DNA from: Phormidesmis priestleyi BC1401
GTDB taxonomy: Bacteria > Cyanobacteriota > Cyanobacteriia > Leptolyngbyales > Leptolyngbyaceae
Assembly (NCBI RefSeq): GCF_001650195.1
Contig: NZ_LXYR01000002.1
Span: 1-64,000, forward strand
Length of the DNA: 64,000 nt
Direction of reading: 5' to 3'
Positions 1-7,729 of the stretch are shown piece by piece; the stretch's first letter is position 1; the number at the start of each line of letters is the position of its first letter. Made by a program: the position numbers and the translations under genes. The notes under the pieces were generated by a model that was given only the letters and a program-made list of their open reading frames with translations, did not search any database and was not told the origin of the DNA.

Positions 1-684
1 GATCACGGCTTGAATAACTGGCTAACCTGTATCTCAAATGTAGGCACTTCGTTCATGGTGGATGGCTTGCATCTTAAGAGTCTGAATCAGTTTTATAACA
101 AGCAAGTTGCCACCCTCAAAGAGAATCAGCCTCAAGGTTTTTGGTCTAAGCGATTAGCTGCCATCACTGAGAAACGCAATCGTCAGGTTAGGGATGCGGT
201 CAATAAAGCGGCTAGAAAGGTGATCAATCATTGTCTTGAGAACAGAATCGGCACCGTCGTGTTTGGCTGGAATCGAGGGCAGAAAGACGGTGCCAATATG
301 GGTGCTAAAACCAATCAGAAGTTTGTCCAGATTCCCACGGGCAGACTCAAAGAGAGAGTCTCGCAACTGTGCGAACAGCACGGGATTCGATTCGTTGAGA
401 CGGAAGAAAGCTATACGTCTAAGGCTTCGTTTGTGGATGATGATTTCCTGCCTAAAATCGGTGAGAAACCCGAAGGGTGGAAGGAGTCAGGCAGACGAGT
501 TAAACGTGGCTTGTACCGCACTCAAAACAATCAGTACATCAATGCTGATTGCAACGGTGCGGCAAACATCTTGCGAAAAGTAGCGACAACTTTAGGGCTA
601 TGCCTTGAGGGAGTCAGTAGGGGCGCTTTGTTAACGCCTTTGAAGGTTCGCTTGTGGACTCTTCAAGAATCCCCTCGCCTTTAG
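1..684 (+). CDS. tnpB: TnpB-family RNA-guided nuclease (IS200/IS605-type), 5' part outside window
   Basis: The reading frame is open from base 1, so the gene continues upstream. The visible part begins at the RuvC-I aspartate (DHGLNNW). It continues through a helical region to EESYTSKAS (about residues 136-144) and the RuvC-III aspartate in NADCNGAANILRK near residue 183. This architecture is typical of TnpB, the RNA-guided DNA endonuclease of IS200/IS605 elements. Two points are unusual against canonical TnpB: there is no CxxC...CxxC zinc ribbon between TSKAS and NAD, and the usual RuvC-II glutamate position reads VVFGWNRG, with a glutamate instead just before TSKAS. No tnpA is visible. The last codons run into the element's right-end hairpin. 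Recognition is strong; whether the full gene is intact cannot be seen. Confidence 0.9.
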   Translation, partial: DHGLNNWLTCISNVGTSFMVDGLHLKSLNQFYNKQVATLKENQPQGFWSKRLAAITEKRNRQVRDAVNKAARKVINHCLENRIGTVVFGWNRGQKDGANMGAKTNQKFVQIPTGRLKERVSQLCEQHGIRFVETEESYTSKASFVDDDFLPKIGEKPEGWKESGRRVKRGLYRTQNNQYINADCNGAANILRKVATTLGLCLEGVSRGALLTPLKVRLWTLQESPRL

Positions 685-700
685 GCATGGGGAGTATCAA
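660..700 (+). mobile_element. Right end of the tnpB element, with candidate omega-RNA 3' end
   Basis: A CCCC...GGGG hairpin (671-674 with 689-692, with inner GCC/GGC pairing) straddles the tnpB stop codon. It is followed by AGTATCAA, which resembles the right ends of cyanobacterial IS200/IS605-type elements. In this family the guide RNA scaffold ends at the element boundary and the next bases act as the guide, so the guide here would begin around 701. The exact boundary is inferred from family resemblance, not measured. Confidence 0.55.
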
Positions 701-708
701 CATTCCCA

Positions 709-2673
709 TTGGTCACACTTCAACAGACGATCGACCAGTGGATCAAGACCGTCCCTAATCACAACCCTGAGTTAGCGACGCAGCTACGATCGGGCATATC
801 AGACGTAAATGCCACGATCGTCCTGCTTCAACAGCAGCTAACTTGGGAGCGAGAACAGCGTCAGCGAGCCGAATCTGAAGTTCGCTTTCTCGAACGAACA
901 ACCCCAGCGATTGACCAGCCTACCATTTTAGAATATCAGCGCACAGAAGCCGCCCTCGCCAAGCGAGAAGAACTGCTGCGAACCGTTGTCACCAACCCGC
1001 CAACGATTTTATATGCCCTCGATCGCGATGGCATCTTTATCCTCTCAGAAGGCAAAGGGCTAGAAGCCATGAACCTCAAATCAGGTGAAGTGGTCGGACG
1101 GTCTATCTTTGACTTATATAAAGATCACCCCGATATGCTTCAGGCGGCTCATCAAGTTCTCAATGGCGCAGAAAGAGAGTTGATCTTGAACCTAAACGGG
1201 ATCACTATCGCTGATTATCTCTCGATCGTCCTTCAAGAAACGCAAGCCCAGCAAGAACGTCAACGCGCCGAAGAGCGTCTGCGTCTATTTGAGTCAGTCG
1301 TCGTCAACGGACGTGATTCTGTGATCATCACGACTGGCGACCCTGAAAATCCTCAAATCACGTATGTCAACGCTGCTTTTATAGCATCAACAGGCTACGC
1401 GCCAGAGGAAGTCATCGGCAAAACTCCTCGCCTTTTGCAAGGACCGAAAAGCGATCGTGCTCAACTCAACAAAGTTCGTCAGGCGCTGCTTGATCAAAAA
1501 TCGATTCAGATAGAGCTAGTCAACTACCGCAAAAACGGCTCTGAGTTTTGGGTCGATCTCAATCTAGTGCCCATTTTGGACGATCATGGAGCGTTGACTC
1601 ACTATGTTGCCTTGCAGCGAGACATCACCGATCGTAAGTGGGCGGAAAAAGCGCTGATTGCGACTCAGGCACGTCTAAAGTATCTGCTCTCGTCCAATCC
1701 ATCAGTCATCTACACCTGCCATCCAAATCGCAACCGCTCCTGCACATTTGTGAGCGAAAATATTACTCAGCAATTAGGCTATGAAGTTTGGCAATACCTG
1801 AAAGAATCCCGCTTCTGGCTCGATCGGATTCATCCCGATGACTTAAGCAGGGTGCTAGAGCACGTCTCTCAACTCTTTGAGATTGGGCAACTCACCTGTG
1901 AATATCGATTTCTTCACAAAGATGGCTCTTATCGCTGGCTGCGAGACGGCATGAAACTGCTGCGCGATCAAGGGCAACCTGTCGAGATTATCGGCTCAGT
2001 CGTGGACATCACCGATCGCAAGCGGGCAGAAAATCAAATTCGTGCGTCGCTCGAAGAAAAAGAGGTGCTGCTTAAAGAAATTCACCATCGAGTCAAAAAT
2101 AATCTTCAGGTCATCTCTAGTTTGCTCAAACTGCAAGCTGGGTATATTAAAGACGATCGCATCTTAGAGGTGTTTAAAGAAAGTCAAAACCGCGTTCGAG
2201 CGATGGCACTCATTCACGAAAAGCTTTACCAATCGGAGGATTTAGCCAAAAGCAATTTCGCGGAGTATATCCATAGTCTAGCAACTGATTTATTTCGCTC
2301 TTACTCAGTGCATTCGCGAATGGTTAAACTCAATCTGAACGTCAAAGATGTGCGTCTCATCATCGATACTGCTATTCCCTGTGGACTGATCATTAACGAG
2401 CTAATCTCAAACTCGTTGAAATATGCGTTCTCAGCAGGTCAAACAGGAGAAATTAATATTCATTTCTTTTCTGAAACTGAAGATTGCTATACGCTCATCG
2501 TTCAAGATAACGGTTCAGGGTTCCCAATAGATTTGGATTTCCGCAACACAAAATCTTTAGGCTTACAGCTAGTGTGTAGCCTCACTAAACAGCTACATGG
2601 CACCATCGATTTAGAGCGCGATCGTGGAGTTGCATTTAAGATCACGTTTGCCGAGCAAAAACAGAAGGGTTAG
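709..2673 (+). CDS. Multi-PAS sensor histidine kinase, HisKA_2/LytS-like
   Basis: A 654-residue soluble sensor kinase. A short coiled coil (about 35-65) is followed by three PAS regions: about 88-170 (apparently shortened at its end), 195-310, and 325-437 (PAS_3 type, HKDGSYRWLRDG). A HisKA_2 dimerisation/phosphoacceptor domain carries HHRVKNNLQ (His459/460), and an ATPase domain carries the N-box NELISNSLKYAF (about 563) and DNGSGFP (about 600). It autophosphorylates on His and passes phosphate to a receiver; the next two genes both carry one. The PAS2 motif GKTPRLLQG lacks the LOV cysteine. The only start I can place is TTG at 709, nine bases beyond the tnpB element end, and the frame upstream is closed by the tnpB stop, so the native 5' end may have been lost. 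Confidence 0.88.
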   Translation: MVTLQQTIDQWIKTVPNHNPELATQLRSGISDVNATIVLLQQQLTWEREQRQRAESEVRFLERTTPAIDQPTILEYQRTEAALAKREELLRTVVTNPPTILYALDRDGIFILSEGKGLEAMNLKSGEVVGRSIFDLYKDHPDMLQAAHQVLNGAERELILNLNGITIADYLSIVLQETQAQQERQRAEERLRLFESVVVNGRDSVIITTGDPENPQITYVNAAFIASTGYAPEEVIGKTPRLLQGPKSDRAQLNKVRQALLDQKSIQIELVNYRKNGSEFWVDLNLVPILDDHGALTHYVALQRDITDRKWAEKALIATQARLKYLLSSNPSVIYTCHPNRNRSCTFVSENITQQLGYEVWQYLKESRFWLDRIHPDDLSRVLEHVSQLFEIGQLTCEYRFLHKDGSYRWLRDGMKLLRDQGQPVEIIGSVVDITDRKRAENQIRASLEEKEVLLKEIHHRVKNNLQVISSLLKLQAGYIKDDRILEVFKESQNRVRAMALIHEKLYQSEDLAKSNFAEYIHSLATDLFRSYSVHSRMVKLNLNVKDVRLIIDTAIPCGLIINELISNSLKYAFSAGQTGEINIHFFSETEDCYTLIVQDNGSGFPIDLDFRNTKSLGLQLVCSLTKQLHGTIDLERDRGVAFKITFAEQKQKG

Positions 2674-3825
2674 ATGTCAACCACCAATATTCTCATTGTT
2701 GAAGATGAAAGCATCATTGCTTTAGATATTCAAAATAGTTTGGTTAATGCAGGCTATACCGTAATTGCGATCGCAACTTGTGCAGAGGAGGCACTCGATC
2801 TAACGGCTCAATATGTGCCTAATTTAGTGCTGATGGATATTCGTCTGCGCGGTGAAATAGATGGCGTAGAAACCGCCGAAAAAATTCGCAGAGAGTTCAA
2901 TCTTCCGGTTGTTTATCTGACCGCCCACGCGGACGAAAATACCTTACAGCGCGCAAAGATTACCGAGCCGTTTGGTTATATTCTCAAACCCTTTGAAGAT
3001 CGGGAGTTGATTACCACGATCGAGATTGCTCTTTCTCGCCACAAAGCCGAAGGTGCCATTCGGTTAGCGCTTGAAAGAGAGAAAGAACTCAATCAACTCA
3101 AATCGCGATTTATCTCTGTGGTCTCCCATGAATTCCGCAATCCTCTGAATGCGATTCTTTTCTCGACTGAGCTTTTAGAGCGCTATGACTCTGAACTCTC
3201 AGCCGAGCGAAAGCATGGATATTTGCAGCGCATCAAAATATCAGTGCGGCGAATGAGTCAATTATTGAATGATGTTTTAACGATCGGAGAAACCGAATCA
3301 GGAAACTTACCGTTTGACCCTCAGCCGATTGACCTTCTCCAATTTTGTAAGGATATTATTGACGAACTGCAGCTAAGTCAAGCGATGCATTGCTCCATCC
3401 AGTTTTCTCACAGCCACACAAATTTTTTATTGTTAGAAAATTCGTCTTCTCCATGCTTAGACGAAAATCTTTTGCGTCACATCTTGACCAATTTGTTATC
3501 GAATGCAGTTAAGTATTCTCAACAGGGCAAGAATGTAGAACTTAACTTAATTTATAGTAATAAAGATGTTGTTTTCCGCGTTCAAGATTGCGGGATTGGG
3601 ATTCCAATAAGTGACCGATCGCGGCTGTTCGATTCTTTCTATCGTGCCAGCAATGTTAAGACTATTCCTGGAACAGGGCTAGGATTATCGATTGTCAAAC
3701 AGTGTGTTGATCTACACGGCGGCACGATCGAAGTAATCAGCGAAGTTGAGATAGGAACGACCTTTATAGTCACGCTACCGTTGAAGCACTACCCGTTAAC
3801 TTATGAAGAAAATTTTAGTCATTGA
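2674..3825 (+). CDS. Hybrid receiver-histidine kinase
   Basis: A 383-residue protein with an N-terminal receiver domain (LVLMDIRL, phosphoacceptor Asp55; conserved Lys105 in LKPF). A short linker leads to a HisKA domain (VVSHEFRNPLNA, His152) and an ATPase domain (DENLLRHILTNLLSNAVKYS, DCGIGIP, GTGLGLSIV). It starts with ATG directly abutting the stop of the upstream kinase (TAGATG), so the two are translationally coupled. The receiver probably takes phosphate from the upstream HisKA_2 kinase and controls the attached kinase, whose own target may be the overlapping third gene. The relay order is inference from gene order. No DNA-binding or membrane domain is present. Confidence 0.92.
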   Translation: MSTTNILIVEDESIIALDIQNSLVNAGYTVIAIATCAEEALDLTAQYVPNLVLMDIRLRGEIDGVETAEKIRREFNLPVVYLTAHADENTLQRAKITEPFGYILKPFEDRELITTIEIALSRHKAEGAIRLALEREKELNQLKSRFISVVSHEFRNPLNAILFSTELLERYDSELSAERKHGYLQRIKISVRRMSQLLNDVLTIGETESGNLPFDPQPIDLLQFCKDIIDELQLSQAMHCSIQFSHSHTNFLLLENSSSPCLDENLLRHILTNLLSNAVKYSQQGKNVELNLIYSNKDVVFRVQDCGIGIPISDRSRLFDSFYRASNVKTIPGTGLGLSIVKQCVDLHGGTIEVISEVEIGTTFIVTLPLKHYPLTYEENFSH

Positions 3826-4564
3826 AGACGAGCAAACGGTTCGAGAATCGATTTTAGATCTGCTAGAAGCAGAAGGCTTTAGCGGGATTGGAGGCGAAAA
3901 CGGTAACGTTGGGCTACAGCTTGCCCGCGACAACCACCCAGACTTGATTCTCTGCGATGTGCAGATGCCTGATTTGGATGGCTACTCGGTCTTGACCCAT
4001 CTCCGCCAATCGACCAACACAGCCGATATTCCCTTCATTTTTCTCACTGCCAGAGGCGCAAAGGCAGATATCCGCTATGGGATGGAGTTAGGCGCAGACG
4101 ATTATCTCACCAAACCGTGTACTGCCACAGAGCTGCTAGGTGCCATTTCAGGTCGGCTTGCAAAGCAGGCGGCGCTCTTAGAGCGATATAACAAGCAGAC
4201 TGCAAGCACTCAAACTCAACTCCCCGATCGGGCTTTTCGTCCTGATTCTTCTCAGCAGCTAGCCGTCGAAACTAACCATTCTTCCTCCCGCGATGGATTG
4301 CTCAACCACTTCTATCAAGAGCTACGCAATCCTTTATCTAGCATCAACATGGCGCTGCACCTGCTAAAAACCGCCTCGATCGCTACCCAATCTGACTCCA
4401 ATATTGCCATGATTCAACAAGAGTATGGGCGAGAACTGGCAATTCTTCAGCAAGTTTATAAGCTACAAGATTTTCTGATACCAGAAAGCGCCGTCCTCCT
4501 TCAAAGCTGCAACTTAATTGAGTGGTTTGAAACCGACTTAGATGCGTCAAACTCAAACAACTGA
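3803..4564 (+). CDS. Response regulator with degenerate HisKA-like tail
   Basis: A 253-residue protein. Residues 1-120 form a CheY-like receiver (phosphoacceptor Asp52 in LCDVQMPDLDG, Lys104 in LTKP). A linker leads to a C-terminal helical segment reading FYQELRNPLSSINMALHLL (about 170-188). This matches a HisKA dimerisation helix (consensus HELRNPL), but the phosphoacceptor histidine is Gln172, and no ATPase domain follows. It may dimerise with or sequester the upstream kinase rather than act as an enzyme. Its start overlaps the previous gene by 23 bases, so the three genes form one operon ending at a terminator at 4588-4614. There is no output DNA-binding domain. Confidence 0.88.
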   Translation: MKKILVIEDEQTVRESILDLLEAEGFSGIGGENGNVGLQLARDNHPDLILCDVQMPDLDGYSVLTHLRQSTNTADIPFIFLTARGAKADIRYGMELGADDYLTKPCTATELLGAISGRLAKQAALLERYNKQTASTQTQLPDRAFRPDSSQQLAVETNHSSSRDGLLNHFYQELRNPLSSINMALHLLKTASIATQSDSNIAMIQQEYGRELAILQQVYKLQDFLIPESAVLLQSCNLIEWFETDLDASNSNN

Positions 4565-4587
4565 ACCCTGACCTCAACACATGAGCG

Positions 4588-4614
4588 AGGGCGAAAAAGG
4601 TTTGCCCTTTTTTT
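4588..4614 (+). terminator. Intrinsic terminator of the sensor operon
   Basis: A stem AGGGCGAA/TTTGCCCT (4588-4595 with 4601-4608, one G-T pair) with loop AAAGG is followed by seven T residues. It lies 23 bases after the response regulator stop codon, on the correct strand. Confidence 0.8.
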
Positions 4615-4616
4615 GT

Positions 4617-4768
4617 CTGTAACACGACGCGCAATTTGCCGCAAAGACCTTTGCACCTGTAGCGATGTCAGCATCTGCAAAAGCAGGCTGACTCAAAGGA
4701 ATGAACACTAGCGCAAGCGTGATTAAAATTGCTGTGAGCAGCGTTCTTATTGGCATTAATTCCTTCAT
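4617..4768 (-). pseudogene. Cytochrome c6 (petJ-like) remnant
   Basis: On the minus strand the first ~45 codons encode a signal peptide (hydrophobic core LLTAILITLALVFIPL, then AFADA) and the start of a class I cytochrome c: TGAKVFAANCASC. Cytochrome c6 carries electrons between cytochrome b6f and photosystem I in the thylakoid lumen. Here the similarity stops at the second haem cysteine: the CxxCH histidine is Tyr (TAC), and the frame then runs into the terminator of the convergent operon and ends within 15 codons. No haem-binding site or C-terminal domain remains, so this is a broken gene. The full-length copy must be elsewhere if it exists. Confidence 0.75.
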
Positions 4769-5020
4769 GACCAGATCATTAATGATGTGGCTCTAAAAGT
4801 TTCTATGTAGGAACATCCCCCAAACTTCCTAAAGGGAAATCGGGAGGAATGAAACTTGTTGCTGAGCACGCACCTCTTAAACAGATGTACGGTGATTCAG
4901 TTGTGAATATTTTGTCCTGCTCATTTCTTTTCGTCAAAAGACAAGCTGTCAAACTTAGAGAAAGTCTTAACTCCTAAGAAATACAGGCGTTGCTGAATCG
5001 ATCGGTGAAGCACAGATTTT

Positions 5021-5093
5021 ACCCTCACCCTAGCTCTCTCCCTAATGGAGAGGGGAAAAGAGTTCTGGCTCCCTGCTCCCCAGGGTGAAGGGT
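5021..5093. repeat. Small inverted-repeat element (about 73 bp)
   Basis: ACCCTCACCCT (5021-5031) is mirrored by AGGGTGAAGGGT (5082-5093), with one extra base in the right arm. Inside, CTCTCCC and GGAGAG (about 5036-5055) form a second hairpin. The pattern resembles dispersed CCCTCACCC repeats common between genes in filamentous cyanobacteria. Copy number cannot be judged from this window. Confidence 0.6.
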
Positions 5094-5110
5094 TGGCGAG
5101 GGCTTGCCCC

Positions 5111-5356
5111 ACTTCACGAGGCTACGGTGTACACACAAGTCTGTGTCGCTGCGTTTCAGGGCTTTCAGCCCCCTAAATCCCCCTACGTCACTTGCTTTAA
5201 GCCGGGGAACCCGCCCAAGGCAGTGACTCATCAAAATTGGGGGACTTTGAACCCGGAATTTTAGCTTGAAGTCCCCCAGATTGGGGGATTTAGGGAGCGA
5301 GGATCTCAGCAATGACTGATCGAAAGACTTGTGTGTACACGGTGGACTTCATGAGG
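5111..5356. mobile_element. MITE-like element with 19-bp terminal inverted repeats
   Basis: ACGGTGTACACACAAGTCT at 5124-5142 is repeated in inverted form at 5325-5343 with 18 of 19 bases matching. The arms are flanked by near-identical direct repeats ACTTCACGAGG (5111-5121) and ACTTCATGAGG (5346-5356). The interior has its own palindromes: CCCTAAATCCC near 5171 against GGGATTTAGGG near 5285, and GGGGGACTT/AAGTCCCCC at 5239-5277. It has no coding capacity, so any movement would need a transposase encoded elsewhere. Confidence 0.6.
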
Positions 5357-5486
5357 AAGGCATTTCATATCTGCATTCATCAACGCCGATTTTTGTTTGG
5401 ATTTGCTTTTTCTCCACCGAAGTCTACGTTGCCTAATTGCGATAGAACTTAAACTCGATCGCTTTAGTGCTGCACATCAACACTGA

Positions 5487-6347
5487 CTATGATTCATCTG
5501 TTGTCAGCATCCAGTCACGAGTGCCAAAACACTGACAGGAGTTAGCCGCAACTTTAGCCGCCTCACTCAACGCGCTCAAAAAGTCAGTCTGCAAAATAAA
5601 ATGGCAGAAGGCACCGTGAAAAATGTCACCCGCACCGAGCGTATCCATCACCTGAACGTTGGGCACCTCGATTTGAGTTCTCACTCCTGAATTGAAGACC
5701 TCGATCGAGTTTCCCCCCCGTGTAATCGCAATCCGATCAATTCCCCACCGAGACAAATAATCGAAGACTTGCTCAGAACTGTGACAGTCGGGCGGATAGA
5801 AGTTTGCAGAACAAATGGCGTAATCAACTAAAGGCAGCACCCGATCGAAGCCGACTTTCCAGCTACCGCCATCCATGACGATCGCCACTCCTTTCTGCTT
5901 GGCTTGCTGCGCGATCGCCACACTCGCCTCTAGTTGATGCCCGTCAATCAAGACAATATCAACCCCTTCTAAACTAGGCAAAATTGCGTCACCGTGAGAC
6001 TTGACAGCATTCATTGCGATAACCGCCCGTTCGCCTGTGGATTGAGTCACGAGAATCGAGGACACCGGAGGCGAATCAGATCGAGTCGGATCGAGATCGG
6101 CGATCGTCACCCTACACTGCTGCAAATCTGCCAAAATCAAATGATTGATCGGATGGGCACCCACAGCTCCTAAAAGTGTGGCATCGTTTCCTAGATGGCT
6201 AAATGTGACGGCAGCATTGGTTGCTGGACCGCCCGCCGCGATCGTGGAATTGAGCGCCGCGATTTTCTGATTGCAGGCTGGAACCTGATCGACGAGATAA
6301 ATCAGATCCAGCGTCACCATTCCGATAAAAAGTCCGTGTTTTCTCAT
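5487..6347 (-). CDS. PfkB-family sugar kinase
   Basis: A 286-residue ribokinase/PfkB-fold kinase that phosphorylates a sugar or nucleoside with ATP. Visible family features are the N-terminal substrate-side segment with AAGGPATNAAVTFSHLG (about residues 36-52) and the C-terminal signature DTLGAGDIFHGAF, whose GAGD aspartate is the catalytic base. The substrate cannot be told from the sequence. The ATG at 6347 lies head to head with rsmI, and the two start codons are only 25 bases apart, so each promoter must lie in the neighbour's coding region. Confidence 0.9.
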   Translation of the reverse strand: MRKHGLFIGMVTLDLIYLVDQVPACNQKIAALNSTIAAGGPATNAAVTFSHLGNDATLLGAVGAHPINHLILADLQQCRVTIADLDPTRSDSPPVSSILVTQSTGERAVIAMNAVKSHGDAILPSLEGVDIVLIDGHQLEASVAIAQQAKQKGVAIVMDGGSWKVGFDRVLPLVDYAICSANFYPPDCHSSEQVFDYLSRWGIDRIAITRGGNSIEVFNSGVRTQIEVPNVQVMDTLGAGDIFHGAFCHFILQTDFLSALSEAAKVAANSCQCFGTRDWMLTTDES

Positions 6348-6372
6348 GGTTTCTAGAGGCTACGATCGCGAC

Positions 6373-7221
6373 ATGGATGCAAACGCTGGAACACTCTATA
6401 TTGTTGGCACCCCGATCGGCAACCTCGAAGATATGACCGTTCGGGCGGTGCGAATTTTGCAAACGGTCGATCTCATCGCGGCTGAAGACACTCGACATAC
6501 CGGAAAGTTGCTGCATCACTTTCAAATCAAAACGCCTCAGATTAGCTATCACGAACACAATCGTATGATTCGCGTCCCGGAGCTAGTGGCAAAATTGCAG
6601 CAAGGATTGGCGATCGCTCTCGTCAGTGATGCCGGAATGCCCGGAATTTCTGATCCGGGTTATGAATTGGTGAAAGCCTGTGCTGAAGAAGGATTTACCG
6701 TGGTTCCGATTCCTGGAGCGAGTGCGGTGATCGCGGCGTTAAGTGCATCGGGTTTGCCCAGCGATCGCTTCATCTTTGAAGGATTTTTACCCGCAAAAAG
6801 TCAAGCGCGTCGCACTCATTTAGAAAGTCTACAATCTGAATCTCGGACGATCGTTTTTTATGAATCTCCCCATCGATTGAGAGCCACGCTGCAAGACTTA
6901 GCGGATGTGTTGGGTGGCGATCGCAAAATCACCTTAGCGCGAGAATTGACCAAACTGCACGAAGAATTTTGGCGAGGAACGACTGCTGAAGCGATCGAGC
7001 TTTACGTCAAACGAGAGCCTCAAGGAGAATATACGATCGTTGTCGCAGGTGCTGAAGCTGTAAAGGTTGTCTTATCAGAATCCGCCTTGAGATCCGAACT
7101 GCAAACCCTTCTCAATCAGGGGCTTTCTCGCTCTGATGCCAGTCGCCAGCTTGCCCAACAAACATCACTTCCGCGTCGTCAAATTTATCAACTAGCGCTT
7201 TCCCTTCCAGAGCAATCCTAA
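6373..7221 (+). CDS. rsmI: 16S rRNA (cytidine(1402)-2'-O)-methyltransferase
   Basis: RsmI uses S-adenosylmethionine to add the 2'-O-methyl group to C1402 in the decoding centre of 16S rRNA. The 282-residue protein shows the family landmarks in order: LYIVGTPIGNLEDMTVRA, EDTRHTGKLL, LVSDAGMPGISDPGYELV, PGASAV and VFYESPHRL. An upstream in-frame ATG at 6346 would add nine residues (MVSRGYDRD) not typical of the family, so I prefer ATG 6373. It is divergent from the PfkB gene. Confidence 0.95.
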   Translation: MDANAGTLYIVGTPIGNLEDMTVRAVRILQTVDLIAAEDTRHTGKLLHHFQIKTPQISYHEHNRMIRVPELVAKLQQGLAIALVSDAGMPGISDPGYELVKACAEEGFTVVPIPGASAVIAALSASGLPSDRFIFEGFLPAKSQARRTHLESLQSESRTIVFYESPHRLRATLQDLADVLGGDRKITLARELTKLHEEFWRGTTAEAIELYVKREPQGEYTIVVAGAEAVKVVLSESALRSELQTLLNQGLSRSDASRQLAQQTSLPRRQIYQLALSLPEQS

Positions 7222-7306
7222 GCGTTAATCCGGATTCCAAGAGACTCAAGCTGATGTCTAATTCAGACTGAGAAACAAAAATCTGAGGGTAGTCTTTTAG
7301 GAAACG

Positions 7307-7636
7307 ATGAGCAAATTATTAGGAATTCTCTTGGTAGTGGCAGGGCTTTATTTTTTAGGGAAAGACATCATGTTTTCTACCTACTACTCTCCCTATTTCT
7401 GGCGAAGCTTGCCTGCAACGGGTTCGGTTTTGTGTGTTACGGGAGGGGTCGTTTCTTTGCTGTGCTTTCCTAGAGAAACTGGAAACTTGGGCTGGATTTT
7501 ATTAGGTTCAGGAATCTTACTCGTCTTCCTAAGTGGTGGCGTATTTCTCCAGCCCACTAGCCTCTGGAACTTTATGATCGCCTTTGCAACCTTGGTGAGT
7601 GGCTACAAACTGCTTACGGGGCGATCGCGATTCTAG
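7307..7636 (+). CDS. Small membrane protein of unknown function
   Basis: A 109-residue protein dominated by hydrophobic segments: about residues 3-23 (LLGILLVVAGLYFLG), 37-54, 62-82 (GWILLGSGILLVFLSGG) and 88-104. It is probably a four-helix inner or thylakoid membrane protein. No recognised motif is present. It follows rsmI by 85 bases on the same strand and may share its transcript. Hydrophobicity and codon use match real genes. Confidence 0.65.
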   Translation: MSKLLGILLVVAGLYFLGKDIMFSTYYSPYFWRSLPATGSVLCVTGGVVSLLCFPRETGNLGWILLGSGILLVFLSGGVFLQPTSLWNFMIAFATLVSGYKLLTGRSRF

Positions 7637-7729
7637 CTCCATCAGAAACGGTGTAAGTCAAACACGACTTCTGCCATAATTGGGAGTGACAGGTGTAGGA
7701 CTCGCCACGCTCCCTTTATCGGTTTGCCC

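Larger units (their letters stand above)
4770..5486. other. Gene-free 0.7 kb region of nested repeats
   Basis: No credible gene is seen between the cytochrome remnant and the PfkB gene. Open frames here run through GC-rich inverted repeats and lack family resemblance. The stretch holds the small inverted repeat at 5021-5093, the MITE-like element at 5111-5356 and ordinary AT-rich sequence on both sides. Confidence 0.7.

Noticed and set aside
1380-1450. A LOV-like photoreceptor motif in the second PAS domain of the kinase (GKTPRLLQG)
   Set aside because: The cysteine needed for the flavin adduct (GRNCRFLQ) is a proline here, so it is an ordinary PAS.
4921-5312. Minus-strand open frames in the repeat region
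   Set aside because: They run through inverted repeats, have no family resemblance and no plausible start context.
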